From Chordibacter forsetii (GTDB lineage: Bacteria > Verrucomicrobiota > Verrucomicrobiia > Opitutales > Seribacteraceae), in NCBI RefSeq assembly GCF_964187505.1, contig NZ_CAXLML010000053.1, forward strand, positions 1 through 22,246: a stretch of 22,246 nucleotides of DNA, written 5' to 3'. Each line of letters opens with the position of its first letter. Position 1 is the stretch's first letter. The notes under the pieces are model-generated. The model was not told the DNA's origin. It did not search any database and saw only the letters and a program-made list of their open reading frames with translations. A program made the position numbers and the translations under genes. Of the stretch, positions 1-8,327 are shown piece by piece.

Positions 1-1386
1 AAAAAAGGACTTCTGCTCTTTCTATGTGGGTTTTCTCTTCCGTTGTGGGCGGAGACTTTTTTTGCCAATGGTTTAAAGATCGGAGAGGTCACTCAGGACT
101 CGGCCATTATTTGGACGCGACTGACCAGGCATTCCACCCCCCTTGTAGATGGCGAAAAATTCCGCAAGGTCCCCAAGCACGCCCAGCAAATCCCTGAAGG
201 AAAAAGCCTCGCCGTTATGGAGGGTGCCGTCCCTGGCATTGCCGGAAGTGTACGCATCTCTTGGCAGAGCCAGGGAGTGGAGGCGAAGAGGACAGAGTGG
301 TTACCGGTGGACGAGGACCGTGACTTCACCCGCAAAGTGGAAATCGGAGACCTTCTTCCCGGGCAAACCTACGAGGTTCAGGTCGAAAGCTGTTCGGCAA
401 AAGGAAAAGCTGGGCAAACTATACGAGGAAAATTCCGTACAGCACCTGCTCATGAGATGATTGCCCCCATTAAATTTGTGGTTACTTCCTGCCAGGACTA
501 CCCGAGAAGGGATACTCCCAAAGGGCATAAAATCTATCCAAATATGCTCAATCTGGACCCGGACTTTTTTATCCATACCGGAGATATTGAGTACTACGAC
601 AAGCCCATGCCCTGGGCGACCAACCGGGAACTGGCCAGGTTCAAATGGAACCGGCTTTATGGCCTGCCCCACCTAGCCAATTTTCACACACAGGTGGCGA
701 GCTACTTCATGAAAGATGACCATGATACAACCTGCAACGATTCATGGCCCGGGGTGGATTTTATCGATTTAACCTGGGAACAGGGAAAGAATTTATTCCG
801 GGAACAATTCCCTGTCCGTAAAGACAACTACCGATCCGTGCGCTGGGGTAAGGACTTGCAAATCTGGATGGTGGAAGGCCGGGACTACCGTAGCCCCAAC
901 AATCAGCCAGACGGACCCGAGAAAACGATCTGGGGAAAGAAACAAAAGGAGTGGTTTTTCCGTACCTTTGAAGAATCGGATGCCACCTTTCGTGTACTCA
1001 TCTCCCCCACCCCGGTGGTTGGTCCGGACCGATCATCCAAAAATGATAATCATGCAAACAAAGGGTTTACCCAAGAAGGTAATGAGATAAGAGATTTTAT
1101 CGCCTCTCATAAAAATACCTTTGTGGTCTGCGGAGACCGTCATTGGCAATATATTTCCGTCGATCGTAAAACTGGGTTAAAGGAATTTTCCTGCGGTTCC
1201 GCATCGGACGAACACGCTGGGGGTTGGAGGGATGGAAACCGTTTACCTGAGCACACCTTCCTAAAGGTTCAGGGCGGGTTTCTTTCCATTGAGGTAAAGC
1301 GGGCAGAAGGAAAACCTATTCTGATTGCGACCCACCATGAGGTTAGCGGAAAGCCCAGTAACATCGATCGAAACCGTGCAAATTAA
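1..1386 (+). CDS. PhoD-like secreted phosphatase/phosphodiesterase (5' end cut by window edge)
   Basis: Calcineurin-like metallophosphoesterase of the alkaline phosphatase D type, expected to hydrolyse phosphate mono- or diesters outside the cytoplasm. The frame is open from base 1: the first codons encode a hydrophobic stretch (KKGLLLFLCGFSLPLWA then E), the rest of a signal peptide, so the true start lies upstream and the TTG at 43 is not the start. A PhoD N-terminal beta-sandwich (motif FFANGLKIGEV...IIWTR) precedes the catalytic domain. Candidate metal and catalytic motifs are SCQD (from 487), HTGD (574-585), DDHD (715-726) and GDRHWQ near 1132-1149. It ends 5 bases before the next gene, so cotranscription with it is likely. 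Given the sulfatase two genes on, it may act on phosphorylated or sulfated polymers, but the substrate cannot be read from the sequence. Confidence 0.85.
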   Translation, partial: KKGLLLFLCGFSLPLWAETFFANGLKIGEVTQDSAIIWTRLTRHSTPLVDGEKFRKVPKHAQQIPEGKSLAVMEGAVPGIAGSVRISWQSQGVEAKRTEWLPVDEDRDFTRKVEIGDLLPGQTYEVQVESCSAKGKAGQTIRGKFRTAPAHEMIAPIKFVVTSCQDYPRRDTPKGHKIYPNMLNLDPDFFIHTGDIEYYDKPMPWATNRELARFKWNRLYGLPHLANFHTQVASYFMKDDHDTTCNDSWPGVDFIDLTWEQGKNLFREQFPVRKDNYRSVRWGKDLQIWMVEGRDYRSPNNQPDGPEKTIWGKKQKEWFFRTFEESDATFRVLISPTPVVGPDRSSKNDNHANKGFTQEGNEIRDFIASHKNTFVVCGDRHWQYISVDRKTGLKEFSCGSASDEHAGGWRDGNRLPEHTFLKVQGGFLSIEVKRAEGKPILIATHHEVSGKPSNIDRNRAN

Positions 1387-1391
1387 TTCCT

Positions 1392-1841
1392 ATGACCATA
1401 AATACTATTCTCATTTTTTTAGCCGCGATGATCGTGGTTTCCCTTTTCATTTTTATGGAGAACAGATCTAAGCGAAATAGAATATCCCCAACCAATCTCG
1501 GTACAGCACCATTCAGAATCATCAAAAGTATCTTAGTCTCGCTTCTTACCATTACCCTGATGGCTGGATCCTTTTTGATGATAGGACCGCAAATTGTACC
1601 TATCCTTGCGGTATCTTTTTGCCTGGGCGGATTTTTTGTTTTTCGGAGATCTTTTCTTTCACTCGTTTTCTTTGGTTATCCAATTACCTTTGGACTTGTG
1701 TCCGCCTATATTGGTTATTACGAGCTGAATGATTACACAAAAAACTCAGAATTTTGGATAGCAGTCGGAATCGGTGCCTTCGGTATCCTGCTCGTTTTTA
1801 TTGGCTTTTGGAAAACACTTTTCCGTACGGAAAGCAACTAG
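1392..1841 (+). CDS. Hypothetical five-helix membrane protein
   Basis: I do not recognise this 149-residue protein. Hydrophobic segments lie at about residues 4-22, 44-64, 66-84, 87-109 and 121-140, with a basic loop (NRSKRNR, 24-30) after the first helix, suggesting an inner-membrane protein with that loop in the cytoplasm. No catalytic motif is visible. It starts 5 bases after the phosphatase gene and is followed after 28 bases by the sulfatase gene, so it probably belongs to the same transcript. It is clearly more AT-rich than its neighbours (23 G+C of 60 bases at 1441-1500 against 35 of 60 at 601-660); hydrophobic codons explain part of this. No Shine-Dalgarno motif precedes the ATG. The gene is probably real because of its length, start and spacing. 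Confidence 0.7.
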   Translation: MTINTILIFLAAMIVVSLFIFMENRSKRNRISPTNLGTAPFRIIKSILVSLLTITLMAGSFLMIGPQIVPILAVSFCLGGFFVFRRSFLSLVFFGYPITFGLVSAYIGYYELNDYTKNSEFWIAVGIGAFGILLVFIGFWKTLFRTESN

Positions 1842-1869
1842 TCATTACGACCTCCAGCAACGCTCATAA

Positions 1870-3285
1870 ATGATAAACTTCTTCTATCTTTTGTTTATCT
1901 CAACTTGGCTAACCGCGTCCATCGTCCATGCCCAAGCCTACGAAAAGATTAAGAACATCCTTCTGGTTATGTCGGACGATTTAAAGGCAAGCGCCCTGCC
2001 CGCCTATGGGGATCAGATTTGCAAGACCCCCAACCTCGATCGGTTAGCCGCCCAAAGCATGGTCTTTGACCGGGCTTACTGTCAGGGACTCCTCTGCTAC
2101 CCATCCAGACCATCGATGATGCGAAGCACTTACCCTGGCTCAAAGAACAAGCCGATCACATTGGGAGAACACCTGCAAAAATTCGGTATGCACACATCGC
2201 GTGTAGGTAAAATTTTTCATATGGGAGTGCCCAACTCCCCCCGCAATGGGGACAGCGGTCTGGATGTACCCGAGTGCTGGACGGAGTTCCATAATACCAA
2301 GTCTACCGAAACCTACACTCCCGGACTTTACCGCCAAATAAACCGAGGAACCGTCACCAAAAAAATGGAGGGCAGGCAAGGAATTGGTACTAAAGAAAGA
2401 TACTGGGCCGCTGTGGAGGCGGATATTTCAGATGGCTCAGATCAGGCAGACTACCTAGTTGCAGAGAAAGCTGTTCAATTGATTAAGGAAAGAAAAGAGG
2501 CAGGTAAGCCCTTTTTTATGGGGGTAGGATTTTTCCGTCCGCACTACCCCATGGTAGCACCAAAAAAGTTTTTTGACATGTACCCATTGGAAAAGATGAA
2601 GGTCCCTCCCCTCATTGAGGGCGACCTCGATGATATCCCGCGTGCCGCTTATGGCATCCAAAATGGAGAACTGCTAAATAAGACGGAGAATGGACGCCGA
2701 GGAATGTGGCAGGCTTACTATGCCTCGGTCACCTTCATGGACGAACAACTGGGTAAAGTGCTCGATGAACTAGACAGACAGGGACTGACTGACTCGACTG
2801 CTATCGTCTTCACCACCGATCATGGCTACCATTTGGGTGAGCATGGATTCTGGCAAAAAGGAAATCTACATGAGGAAGTCACTCGGGTTCCCTTCATGAT
2901 CCGGACTCCCGGATTGAAACCAGGTCGTACCAACTCGCTGGCTGAACTAGTTGATTTTTACCCCACTTGTCTCGACCTTCTGGGCCTATCCCAACCAAAA
3001 GAAATTGTCGGCAAAAGCTTGCTGCCCATTCTGGAAAAGCCCAACACTCAAGTTAGAGATACCGCCCTTTCCCTACACAACAGAAAAAAACATGTGAAAA
3101 ACAAGGGATGTGCAATCCGGGCCACAAATTGGACCTACATGAACTATGGTGACCAAGGAGAAGTCTTTTACGACATGGTGAAAGACCCCGGGCAGTATAC
3201 CAACCTGATCGACAACCCCGACTATGCAGAAAATGTAAGGAAAGCCCGCGAGCAATTGAGCCAACGCTTGCAGCAGGTCCAGTAA
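1870..3285 (+). CDS. Secreted type I (formylglycine) sulfatase, iduronate-2-sulfatase-like
   Basis: Arylsulfatase-superfamily enzyme that removes sulfate esters, probably from sulfated sugars, in the periplasm or outside the cell. Residues 1-21 form a signal peptide ending ...IVHA. The calcium-site aspartates are in MSDD (D36, D37). The signature CYPSR spans residues 76-80; Cys76 (codon at 2095) is the residue expected to be converted to formylglycine. The second metal motif is TTDHGYHLGEHG (D317, H318), followed by WQKGN and LHEE, matching the family's lysine and histidine. The overall pattern (DLKASALPAYGD, GKIFHMG, GFFRPHYP) is that of iduronate-2-sulfatase-like members, common in PVC bacteria. 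At 471 residues the length is normal. No formylglycine-generating enzyme gene is in the window. Substrate is unknown; the family call is firm. Confidence 0.93.
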   Translation: MINFFYLLFISTWLTASIVHAQAYEKIKNILLVMSDDLKASALPAYGDQICKTPNLDRLAAQSMVFDRAYCQGLLCYPSRPSMMRSTYPGSKNKPITLGEHLQKFGMHTSRVGKIFHMGVPNSPRNGDSGLDVPECWTEFHNTKSTETYTPGLYRQINRGTVTKKMEGRQGIGTKERYWAAVEADISDGSDQADYLVAEKAVQLIKERKEAGKPFFMGVGFFRPHYPMVAPKKFFDMYPLEKMKVPPLIEGDLDDIPRAAYGIQNGELLNKTENGRRGMWQAYYASVTFMDEQLGKVLDELDRQGLTDSTAIVFTTDHGYHLGEHGFWQKGNLHEEVTRVPFMIRTPGLKPGRTNSLAELVDFYPTCLDLLGLSQPKEIVGKSLLPILEKPNTQVRDTALSLHNRKKHVKNKGCAIRATNWTYMNYGDQGEVFYDMVKDPGQYTNLIDNPDYAENVRKAREQLSQRLQQVQ

Positions 3286-3298
3286 AGACTCCGTCCAC

Positions 3299-3337
3299 CC
3301 TCAAAAAGTTTGAGGATCGGCAAAGAACACCCTTTGC
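3299..3337 (+). other. Two tandem perfect hairpins between sulfatase and cytochrome genes
   Basis: Hairpin 1 is CCTCAAA (3299-3305), loop AAG, TTTGAGG (3309-3315). Hairpin 2 is GCAAAG (3320-3325), a six-base loop, CTTTGC (3332-3337). Both stems are perfect and lie in an 83-base spacer in an otherwise tight gene run. Neither is followed by a T tract, so a classical intrinsic terminator is unlikely; an mRNA processing or stability element, or attenuation by another route, is possible. The structure is seen; the role is inference. Confidence 0.5.
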
Positions 3338-3356
3338 AACCACATGCATCTTCGAT

Positions 3357-3363
3357 AAAGAGG
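3357..3363 (+). promoter_or_regulatory. Ribosome binding site of the PVC-type cytochrome gene
   Basis: AAAGAGG lies five bases upstream of the ATG at 3369. It decides between that ATG and another at 3364 in a different frame. It is one of the few clear Shine-Dalgarno sequences in the window. Confidence 0.6.
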
Positions 3364-3368
3364 ATGAG

Positions 3369-6068
3369 ATGCGTGTTTTATTATCAACTTTGACTCTTTT
3401 GTTCCTAATTTCGGGATTAACCCACCTGAATGCCAAAAAATCAACCTGGAATTGGCCACCAAAATCTAAAGCTCAAGCGGTTGATCTAAGCAAGTTCACT
3501 TTAGATGAAAACCTGGAAATCTCCCTGTGGGCAAAAAGTCCAATGTTTTACAACCCCACCAACATGGCGATCGATCCAAAGGGGAGAATCTGGATTGCGG
3601 AGGGCGTAAATTATCGTGAAAAATTGGGAATCCGACGGGAGGCAGGCGACCGCATCGTGGTTTTGATCGACACCAATGGCGATGGATCCGCTGATCAGTC
3701 CAAAGTATTCTGGCAGGATCCGTATCTCGAATCCCCCCTTGGCATTGCGGTGTTTGACAACCAAGTCGTAATTTCCCAACCGCCCAACATTGTGGTTCTT
3801 ACCGATGTGGACCGGAACCTCGAATTTGACCCCGAAATCGACAAAAAAGACATCCTTCTTACTGGTTTCAACGGCAGACAGCATGACCACTCTCTGCATT
3901 CAGTAACCTCCGGTCCTGATGGGAAATGGTATTTTAATAGCGGAAACTGTGGAGCGATATTTACGGATAATTCAGGCAAGACCTTCCGGATGAATACCAA
4001 TTACCGAGGTGGTGCCAGCGAAGAATATTTCTACACCCCAACCCATGAATTAAAAGGAGCAAAGAGTGATGATGGCTATGTATGGAGTGCTGGGTTTAGT
4101 GTTCGGATGAATCCAGACGGTACTGATGCGGAAATTATCGGACATGGCTACCGCAACAGCTATGAACAGGTGGTCAGCTCGATGGGAGATCTTTTTCAAA
4201 GTGATAATGATGATTACAGCAGTTGTCGAAATTCCTATGTCCTGGAGTATGGTTCGGCAGGATATTACTCACTGGATGGGCAACACAAGTGGCAAGCGGC
4301 TAAGCGCTCAGGACAAGCGATTCAGCGGGCCCACTGGAGACAAGACAACCCGGGTACATTTGATACCGGAGACGTGTATGGGGCTGGTGGTCCAACCGGT
4401 GTAGCCTTTTATGAAAATGGTGCCCTTGGGAAAAAATGGGAAGGTACTTTTCTCTCCTGCGAAGCATCCCGTAATGTGATTTTTGGGTATCACCCAAAAC
4501 CAATTGGAGCGACCTACTCTTTGGACCGGTTTGATTTTGTGAGTACGACACCAACCCCGAAAGATTTAAATAATGAATCGGAAGAGGAGGCGGAGAAAAG
4601 AATTCACTTCCGTCCAGCCGACCTAGATATTGGCCCGGATGGAGCGATCTATGTGGCGGATTGGTACGATCCTGGAACTGGAGGACATTCCACTCGCGAT
4701 GAATCGGCATCGGGTGCAATTTACCGCATTGCTCCCAAAGGCTTTAAATCGGATATTCCCTCTCTGGATTTGAAATCAGTAGACGGTTCACTTAATGCTT
4801 TAAAAAGCCCGAACCCAGCAGTTCGTTACCTCGGATTTCAGGCACTCAAAAACTTCGGAGATTCTGCCCTGCCTAAAGTGGAAGAACTTTTACAGGACAA
4901 AAACTCTTACCTTGCGGCACGGGCAATTTGGTTGCTCCCCCATCTGGGCGAAAAGGGAAAAAAGAAAACCGTGGAATTGCTTAATTCCAAGAACAGAAAC
5001 CACCGCTTGGTTGCTTATCGCAGCCTCCGCCGTATGGGGTTTGATATGTCCGATTATGCATCCAAACTCGCCTCCGATGAGGATGCGGGGATACGTCGCG
5101 ATGTTGCCCTGTCCCTACGCTCTTTATCCTTTGATCAATCCAAGGATACTTTCCTTGACATCGCCAATCAATTTGATGGTCAGGATAAGAACTATGTTGA
5201 AGCCATCGGTTTAGGAGCTCACGGAAAAGAGAGCCAGGTATGGGAACATTTGAAAAATAAGTTGGGTTTTCAAAAATCGCCCAAGTGGAGCAATGCTTTC
5301 GCCCGTATCACTTGGAGACTTGGAACCCATAAGGCCATTCCTTCCCTCAAAGAAAGGGTGCAAAATGCCGAGCTTTCTATCGAACAACGAAAGTTTGCCA
5401 TTGAATCAATCGCCTTTATCAACCATTCGGACGCACCGGACGCCCTGCTTGAATTGGGAAATACCATTCAGGAAGAGGAGCTCAACGACGTGATCGTGGA
5501 GTGGATGGTACGCCAGGGATTAACCGACTGGGGTAAGTATGACGTAAACACAAAGCTTAAGGAGGCAGGAATCTTTGATGCCGAGGCCGTCGCACTTGTG
5601 CCCATCAGCACGCCTGAGCCTACGGGCAAATCCAACCTCAAGGTAGGAGATGTGATGAAACTAAAGGGAGATCCCCATCAGGGTAAAACTACAATCATGA
5701 GGTGTGCGATGTGCCATGAAGTTAACGGTGTGGGTGTAAACTTTGGACCAAGGTTGGAAGGTTGGGCAGCGAAGCAATCAAAGAGTGCCGTCATCCATGC
5801 CATTATTAATCCATCCCAAGGGATTGCCCATGGGTTTGGGGGAACGGAATATGAGCTTAAGGATGGCAATATTATCCACGGGATCACAGAAGCTTATGGG
5901 GATCCAGCCATTGTCCTCTCCCAGGGAGGGCTCAGTCAATTGATTCCCCGGGCCAAGGTGAAAAAGTCTAGTAGGATGAAGCGCTCTCTAATGCTCTCTG
6001 CGGAGCAACTCGGTCTTACTACTCAGGATGTGGCCGATGTGGTCGCTTTTATGAAGGAATACAACTAA
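3369..6068 (+). CDS. PVC-type heme-binding protein: beta-propeller dehydrogenase-like, HEAT repeats, C-terminal cytochrome c
   Basis: Large exported protein of a family expanded in Planctomycetes and Verrucomicrobia ('membrane-bound dehydrogenase domain' plus 'Pirellula/Verrucomicrobium-type heme-binding domain'). Residues 1-22 are a signal peptide (ending HLNA). Residues about 28-455 form a glucose/sorbosone-dehydrogenase-like propeller with blade motifs such as NMAIDPKGRIWIAE and DIGPDGAIYVADWYDP, and a calcium-loop-like DTNGDG at 101-106. Residues about 470-740 look like HEAT-type helical repeats (AVRYLGFQALKNFGD, SYLAARAIWLL). The C-terminal domain carries one heme c site, CAMCH at 779-783, and NFGPRLEGWAAK. 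It is presumed to oxidise a sugar or alcohol in the periplasm and pass electrons to its heme, but substrate and cofactor are unproven. It follows the sulfatase gene and ends the + strand cluster. Confidence 0.92.
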   Translation: MRVLLSTLTLLFLISGLTHLNAKKSTWNWPPKSKAQAVDLSKFTLDENLEISLWAKSPMFYNPTNMAIDPKGRIWIAEGVNYREKLGIRREAGDRIVVLIDTNGDGSADQSKVFWQDPYLESPLGIAVFDNQVVISQPPNIVVLTDVDRNLEFDPEIDKKDILLTGFNGRQHDHSLHSVTSGPDGKWYFNSGNCGAIFTDNSGKTFRMNTNYRGGASEEYFYTPTHELKGAKSDDGYVWSAGFSVRMNPDGTDAEIIGHGYRNSYEQVVSSMGDLFQSDNDDYSSCRNSYVLEYGSAGYYSLDGQHKWQAAKRSGQAIQRAHWRQDNPGTFDTGDVYGAGGPTGVAFYENGALGKKWEGTFLSCEASRNVIFGYHPKPIGATYSLDRFDFVSTTPTPKDLNNESEEEAEKRIHFRPADLDIGPDGAIYVADWYDPGTGGHSTRDESASGAIYRIAPKGFKSDIPSLDLKSVDGSLNALKSPNPAVRYLGFQALKNFGDSALPKVEELLQDKNSYLAARAIWLLPHLGEKGKKKTVELLNSKNRNHRLVAYRSLRRMGFDMSDYASKLASDEDAGIRRDVALSLRSLSFDQSKDTFLDIANQFDGQDKNYVEAIGLGAHGKESQVWEHLKNKLGFQKSPKWSNAFARITWRLGTHKAIPSLKERVQNAELSIEQRKFAIESIAFINHSDAPDALLELGNTIQEEELNDVIVEWMVRQGLTDWGKYDVNTKLKEAGIFDAEAVALVPISTPEPTGKSNLKVGDVMKLKGDPHQGKTTIMRCAMCHEVNGVGVNFGPRLEGWAAKQSKSAVIHAIINPSQGIAHGFGGTEYELKDGNIIHGITEAYGDPAIVLSQGGLSQLIPRAKVKKSSRMKRSLMLSAEQLGLTTQDVADVVAFMKEYN

Positions 6069-6069
6069 G

Positions 6070-6120
6070 TCCTGCAACGCAGGATTGAGCCGATTTTATT
6101 TTAGCTATTTAAATCGGTTT
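6070..6120. terminator. Possible bidirectional terminator between convergent genes
   Basis: Two inverted repeats fill the gap between the converging cytochrome and ymdB genes. TCCTGC (6070-6075), loop AAC, GCAGGA (6079-6084) begins one base after the + strand stop. CCGATTT (6090-6096) pairs with AAATCGG (6111-6117), followed by TTT on the + strand, and overlaps the last ymdB codons. The T-rich stretch 6094-6102 serves the first hairpin. Stems are short or AT-rich, so strength is uncertain. Confidence 0.4.
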
Positions 6121-6895
6121 CCCGCCAATTAACCAATTCCACAGATTCAGGAAGACCTGTTTGCTGATTCACTTCTAGCAGGCAGCCCTGCATGCCGACA
6201 TCTCCATCTGCTACTGGGCACCTGCGGGGCATCCCATCGACAAAACGGCCCAAGCAGGCATCAATGTCTCTTCCAAGGACTGATTCGCGGGGACCCGTCA
6301 TTCCCAAATCAGTCTGATAGGCAGAGCCAGACCGAAGGATACGTAAGTCAGCAGTAGGCACATGAGTATGGGTACCATAAATCATTGTCACCCGGCCATC
6401 GAGGTGCCAGCCCATCGCTTCCTTTTCCGAAGTGGTCTCTGCATGAATCTCAGCAAAAATAAGGTCACATGAGTTTTGCAACTTAGAGACAATGCGGTCG
6501 GCAGTAGCAAAGGGACAATCCACCTTGGGTCCCATAAAAGTACGTCCCAATACAGTGAACAATCCTAGCTTAGTGCCATTGGCATCAAGAATTAATCGAT
6601 CCCGCCCTGGATTTGTGTTCGGGAGATTTGCAGGTCGGCAGACATATTCCAATCCGTCGATCTCATTGTTAAAATTCTTTTGATCCCAGACATGATCCCC
6701 AAGAGTAATTCCGCTTACCCCAGCTTTGCTAATCTCTAAAGCATTCTTTGCAGTAATGCCTGCCCCACCAGAAGCATTTTCGCCATTAGCCAAAACCAAG
6801 TCGATATGGTTCTTCTCAACAAAGCCACAAAGATGAGCAGTCAGAAAATTTCGCCCTGGGCGTCCGACAATATCCCCTAAGAGCAAAATCTTCAT
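6101..6895 (-). CDS. ymdB: YmdB-family metallophosphoesterase (cyclic nucleotide phosphodiesterase type)
   Basis: Cytoplasmic dimetal phosphoesterase of the TIGR00282/YmdB family; the Bacillus member is a 2',3'-cyclic nucleotide phosphodiesterase that affects RNA turnover and multicellular behaviour. At 264 residues it has the usual length. Visible metal motifs are GDIVGRPGR (Asp8), ANGEN (Glu39, Asn40), LGDHVWD (Asp67, His68), AEIHAETTSEK (His151) and GTHTHVPTAD (His176, His178). The position that is Asn in the usual GNH motif is Asp here. The ATG start gives the canonical MKILLLGDIVG opening. It lies 21 bases after the tolB stop on the same strand, so the two are probably cotranscribed. The family assignment is firm; substrate is inferred from relatives. 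Confidence 0.92.
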   Translation of the reverse strand: MKILLLGDIVGRPGRNFLTAHLCGFVEKNHIDLVLANGENASGGAGITAKNALEISKAGVSGITLGDHVWDQKNFNNEIDGLEYVCRPANLPNTNPGRDRLILDANGTKLGLFTVLGRTFMGPKVDCPFATADRIVSKLQNSCDLIFAEIHAETTSEKEAMGWHLDGRVTMIYGTHTHVPTADLRILRSGSAYQTDLGMTGPRESVLGRDIDACLGRFVDGMPRRCPVADGDVGMQGCLLEVNQQTGLPESVELVNWRETDLNS

Positions 6896-6916
6896 GTTTA
6901 CTTAAATGAGATTAAG

Positions 6917-8179
6917 TTAACGGGAATAAAGGAAGGATGGTTGCGAACAATTACCAAAATTTTTGTTATGCAAAGCAATGGGCTTGGCTTCTTCAAATTC
7001 AGTATCCACTACCTTGATCTGTGTTGCCCCACCAGATGAACGACTAGTGAAAAAGATGTGTCTGCCATCGTTGGCCCAGCATGGTTGCATCGCATGATCG
7101 TTTCCTCGAGTAATCATACGGCTTGCTCGATCAGCAAAGTTATATTCAAACACCTGAAATCCTCCTCCCACTGCTGCGGTAAAAGCAATGCGAGAGGGAT
7201 CCACAGGATTCCAAGCAGCTTCAACACAGTGGGAACTAACATTTGTGGGAATCCTGGACAATACACCAGTAGACAAAGAAACCTCGTATAATTGAGGTTT
7301 GCCTCGCGTATCAGAGGTTAAAATTAAACGACGGCCATCTGGAGACCAGCAAGGTCCTGATTCGTTGCTCTTATTTTTAGTAATTCTACGGGGTCGTTCA
7401 TAAGGAGTGTTGGCCATCCATAATTCCGGATTACCCGAAGTGGATAAAATCAAAGCAGTTTGAGCAGTTCTCGGGTTTTGCACGGCACGAAGATTACTTC
7501 CTTTATAATTAGCAACGGTAGCAACGCGACGACTGGCTAAGTCCAAGTGGTAAATATTATTAAATACCTTCCGATTACTGGTGAAAAACAACCCTGTCCC
7601 ATCCTTATTCCAACTGGGATTGAAAGTCATTTTACCGAATGAGGTTTGAGGTTTTGAATAGGTCATCATTGAATCCGAAGCCCAAATTTCTTTTGATCCA
7701 GAAAGATCTGACAAAAAAGCCAGCCTGCCCGAAAAGAAGCCGGGAATGCCAAGAATCTCCTGGACCATACGGTCGCATGCTAAGGATATAGATCCTTCAA
7801 TGGTGGAATCGGAAACCACAAAACTGGCAAAGGGAGTCTTCGGATTCCCCTGAGTAATGGAAACTTGAATGTCATTATTACCAGCAGAACCGAAGGTGAC
7901 TGAATAACGACTTTCTTTTTCAGATGCCAAACGGAGCCCTCCATGCACAAAGATTGGCTTACTGATCAGGGGAATTAACACCTTTGGAGTTCTTCCTAAA
8001 TCTAATGGGATTTGCTTTTTGGCTAACTCGCCCTCAATTGGCCCGAGAATAATCGCAGGTTCATTGGCCTTGGAAGTAACCAAAAGTCCAAGAACAAAAC
8101 ATGAAAAAAAGCCAAGCGTTATCAATAACCGCCTGGGAAATAAAACCTTTGCCACACTCATAAAAACAAACTTTAGCAC
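6917..8179 (-). CDS. tolB: TolB-like periplasmic beta-propeller protein
   Basis: TolB-type protein; in the Tol-Pal system TolB sits in the periplasm and helps hold the outer membrane to the cell wall during division. The N-terminus has a basic stretch and hydrophobic core (RRLLITLGFFSCFVLGLLV) ending near SKANE, a signal peptide. Residues about 40-155 fit the TolB N-terminal domain, and 155-420 hold WD40-like blades such as FNPSWNKDGTGLFFTSNR, GPCWSPDGRRLILTSD and QPCWANDGRHIFFTSR. The longest frame starts with GTG at 8179, preceded by GAGAAG six bases away; an in-frame ATG at 8161 also leaves an intact signal peptide. No tolQ, tolR, tolA or pal is in the window, so a stand-alone PD40 propeller protein is an alternative. 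Confidence 0.82.
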   Translation of the reverse strand: MLKFVFMSVAKVLFPRRLLITLGFFSCFVLGLLVTSKANEPAIILGPIEGELAKKQIPLDLGRTPKVLIPLISKPIFVHGGLRLASEKESRYSVTFGSAGNNDIQVSITQGNPKTPFASFVVSDSTIEGSISLACDRMVQEILGIPGFFSGRLAFLSDLSGSKEIWASDSMMTYSKPQTSFGKMTFNPSWNKDGTGLFFTSNRKVFNNIYHLDLASRRVATVANYKGSNLRAVQNPRTAQTALILSTSGNPELWMANTPYERPRRITKNKSNESGPCWSPDGRRLILTSDTRGKPQLYEVSLSTGVLSRIPTNVSSHCVEAAWNPVDPSRIAFTAAVGGGFQVFEYNFADRASRMITRGNDHAMQPCWANDGRHIFFTSRSSGGATQIKVVDTEFEEAKPIALHNKNFGNCSQPSFLYSR

Positions 8180-8327
8180 CCCTCACTTCTCATCAAGCAA
8201 AAACAAAGCAGAAAGAAAAAAAACTGATTTACCCAAGGTACTTTAAAATTCGTTCGTTCTAGTCTCAAATTACTCGTTTTGTCCTTGCCGATGAAGCATT
8301 CAACTATCTTGATATCATCTTTTCATT
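8180..8327. promoter_or_regulatory. Divergent intergenic region of tolB and mrp
   Basis: The 148 bases between two divergent starts must hold promoters for both genes or their operons. It is AT-rich. I see no convincing -35/-10 pair, riboswitch or operator palindrome; on the + strand TTGTCC near 8279 followed 17 bases later by AACTAT is only a weak candidate. Confidence 0.35.
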
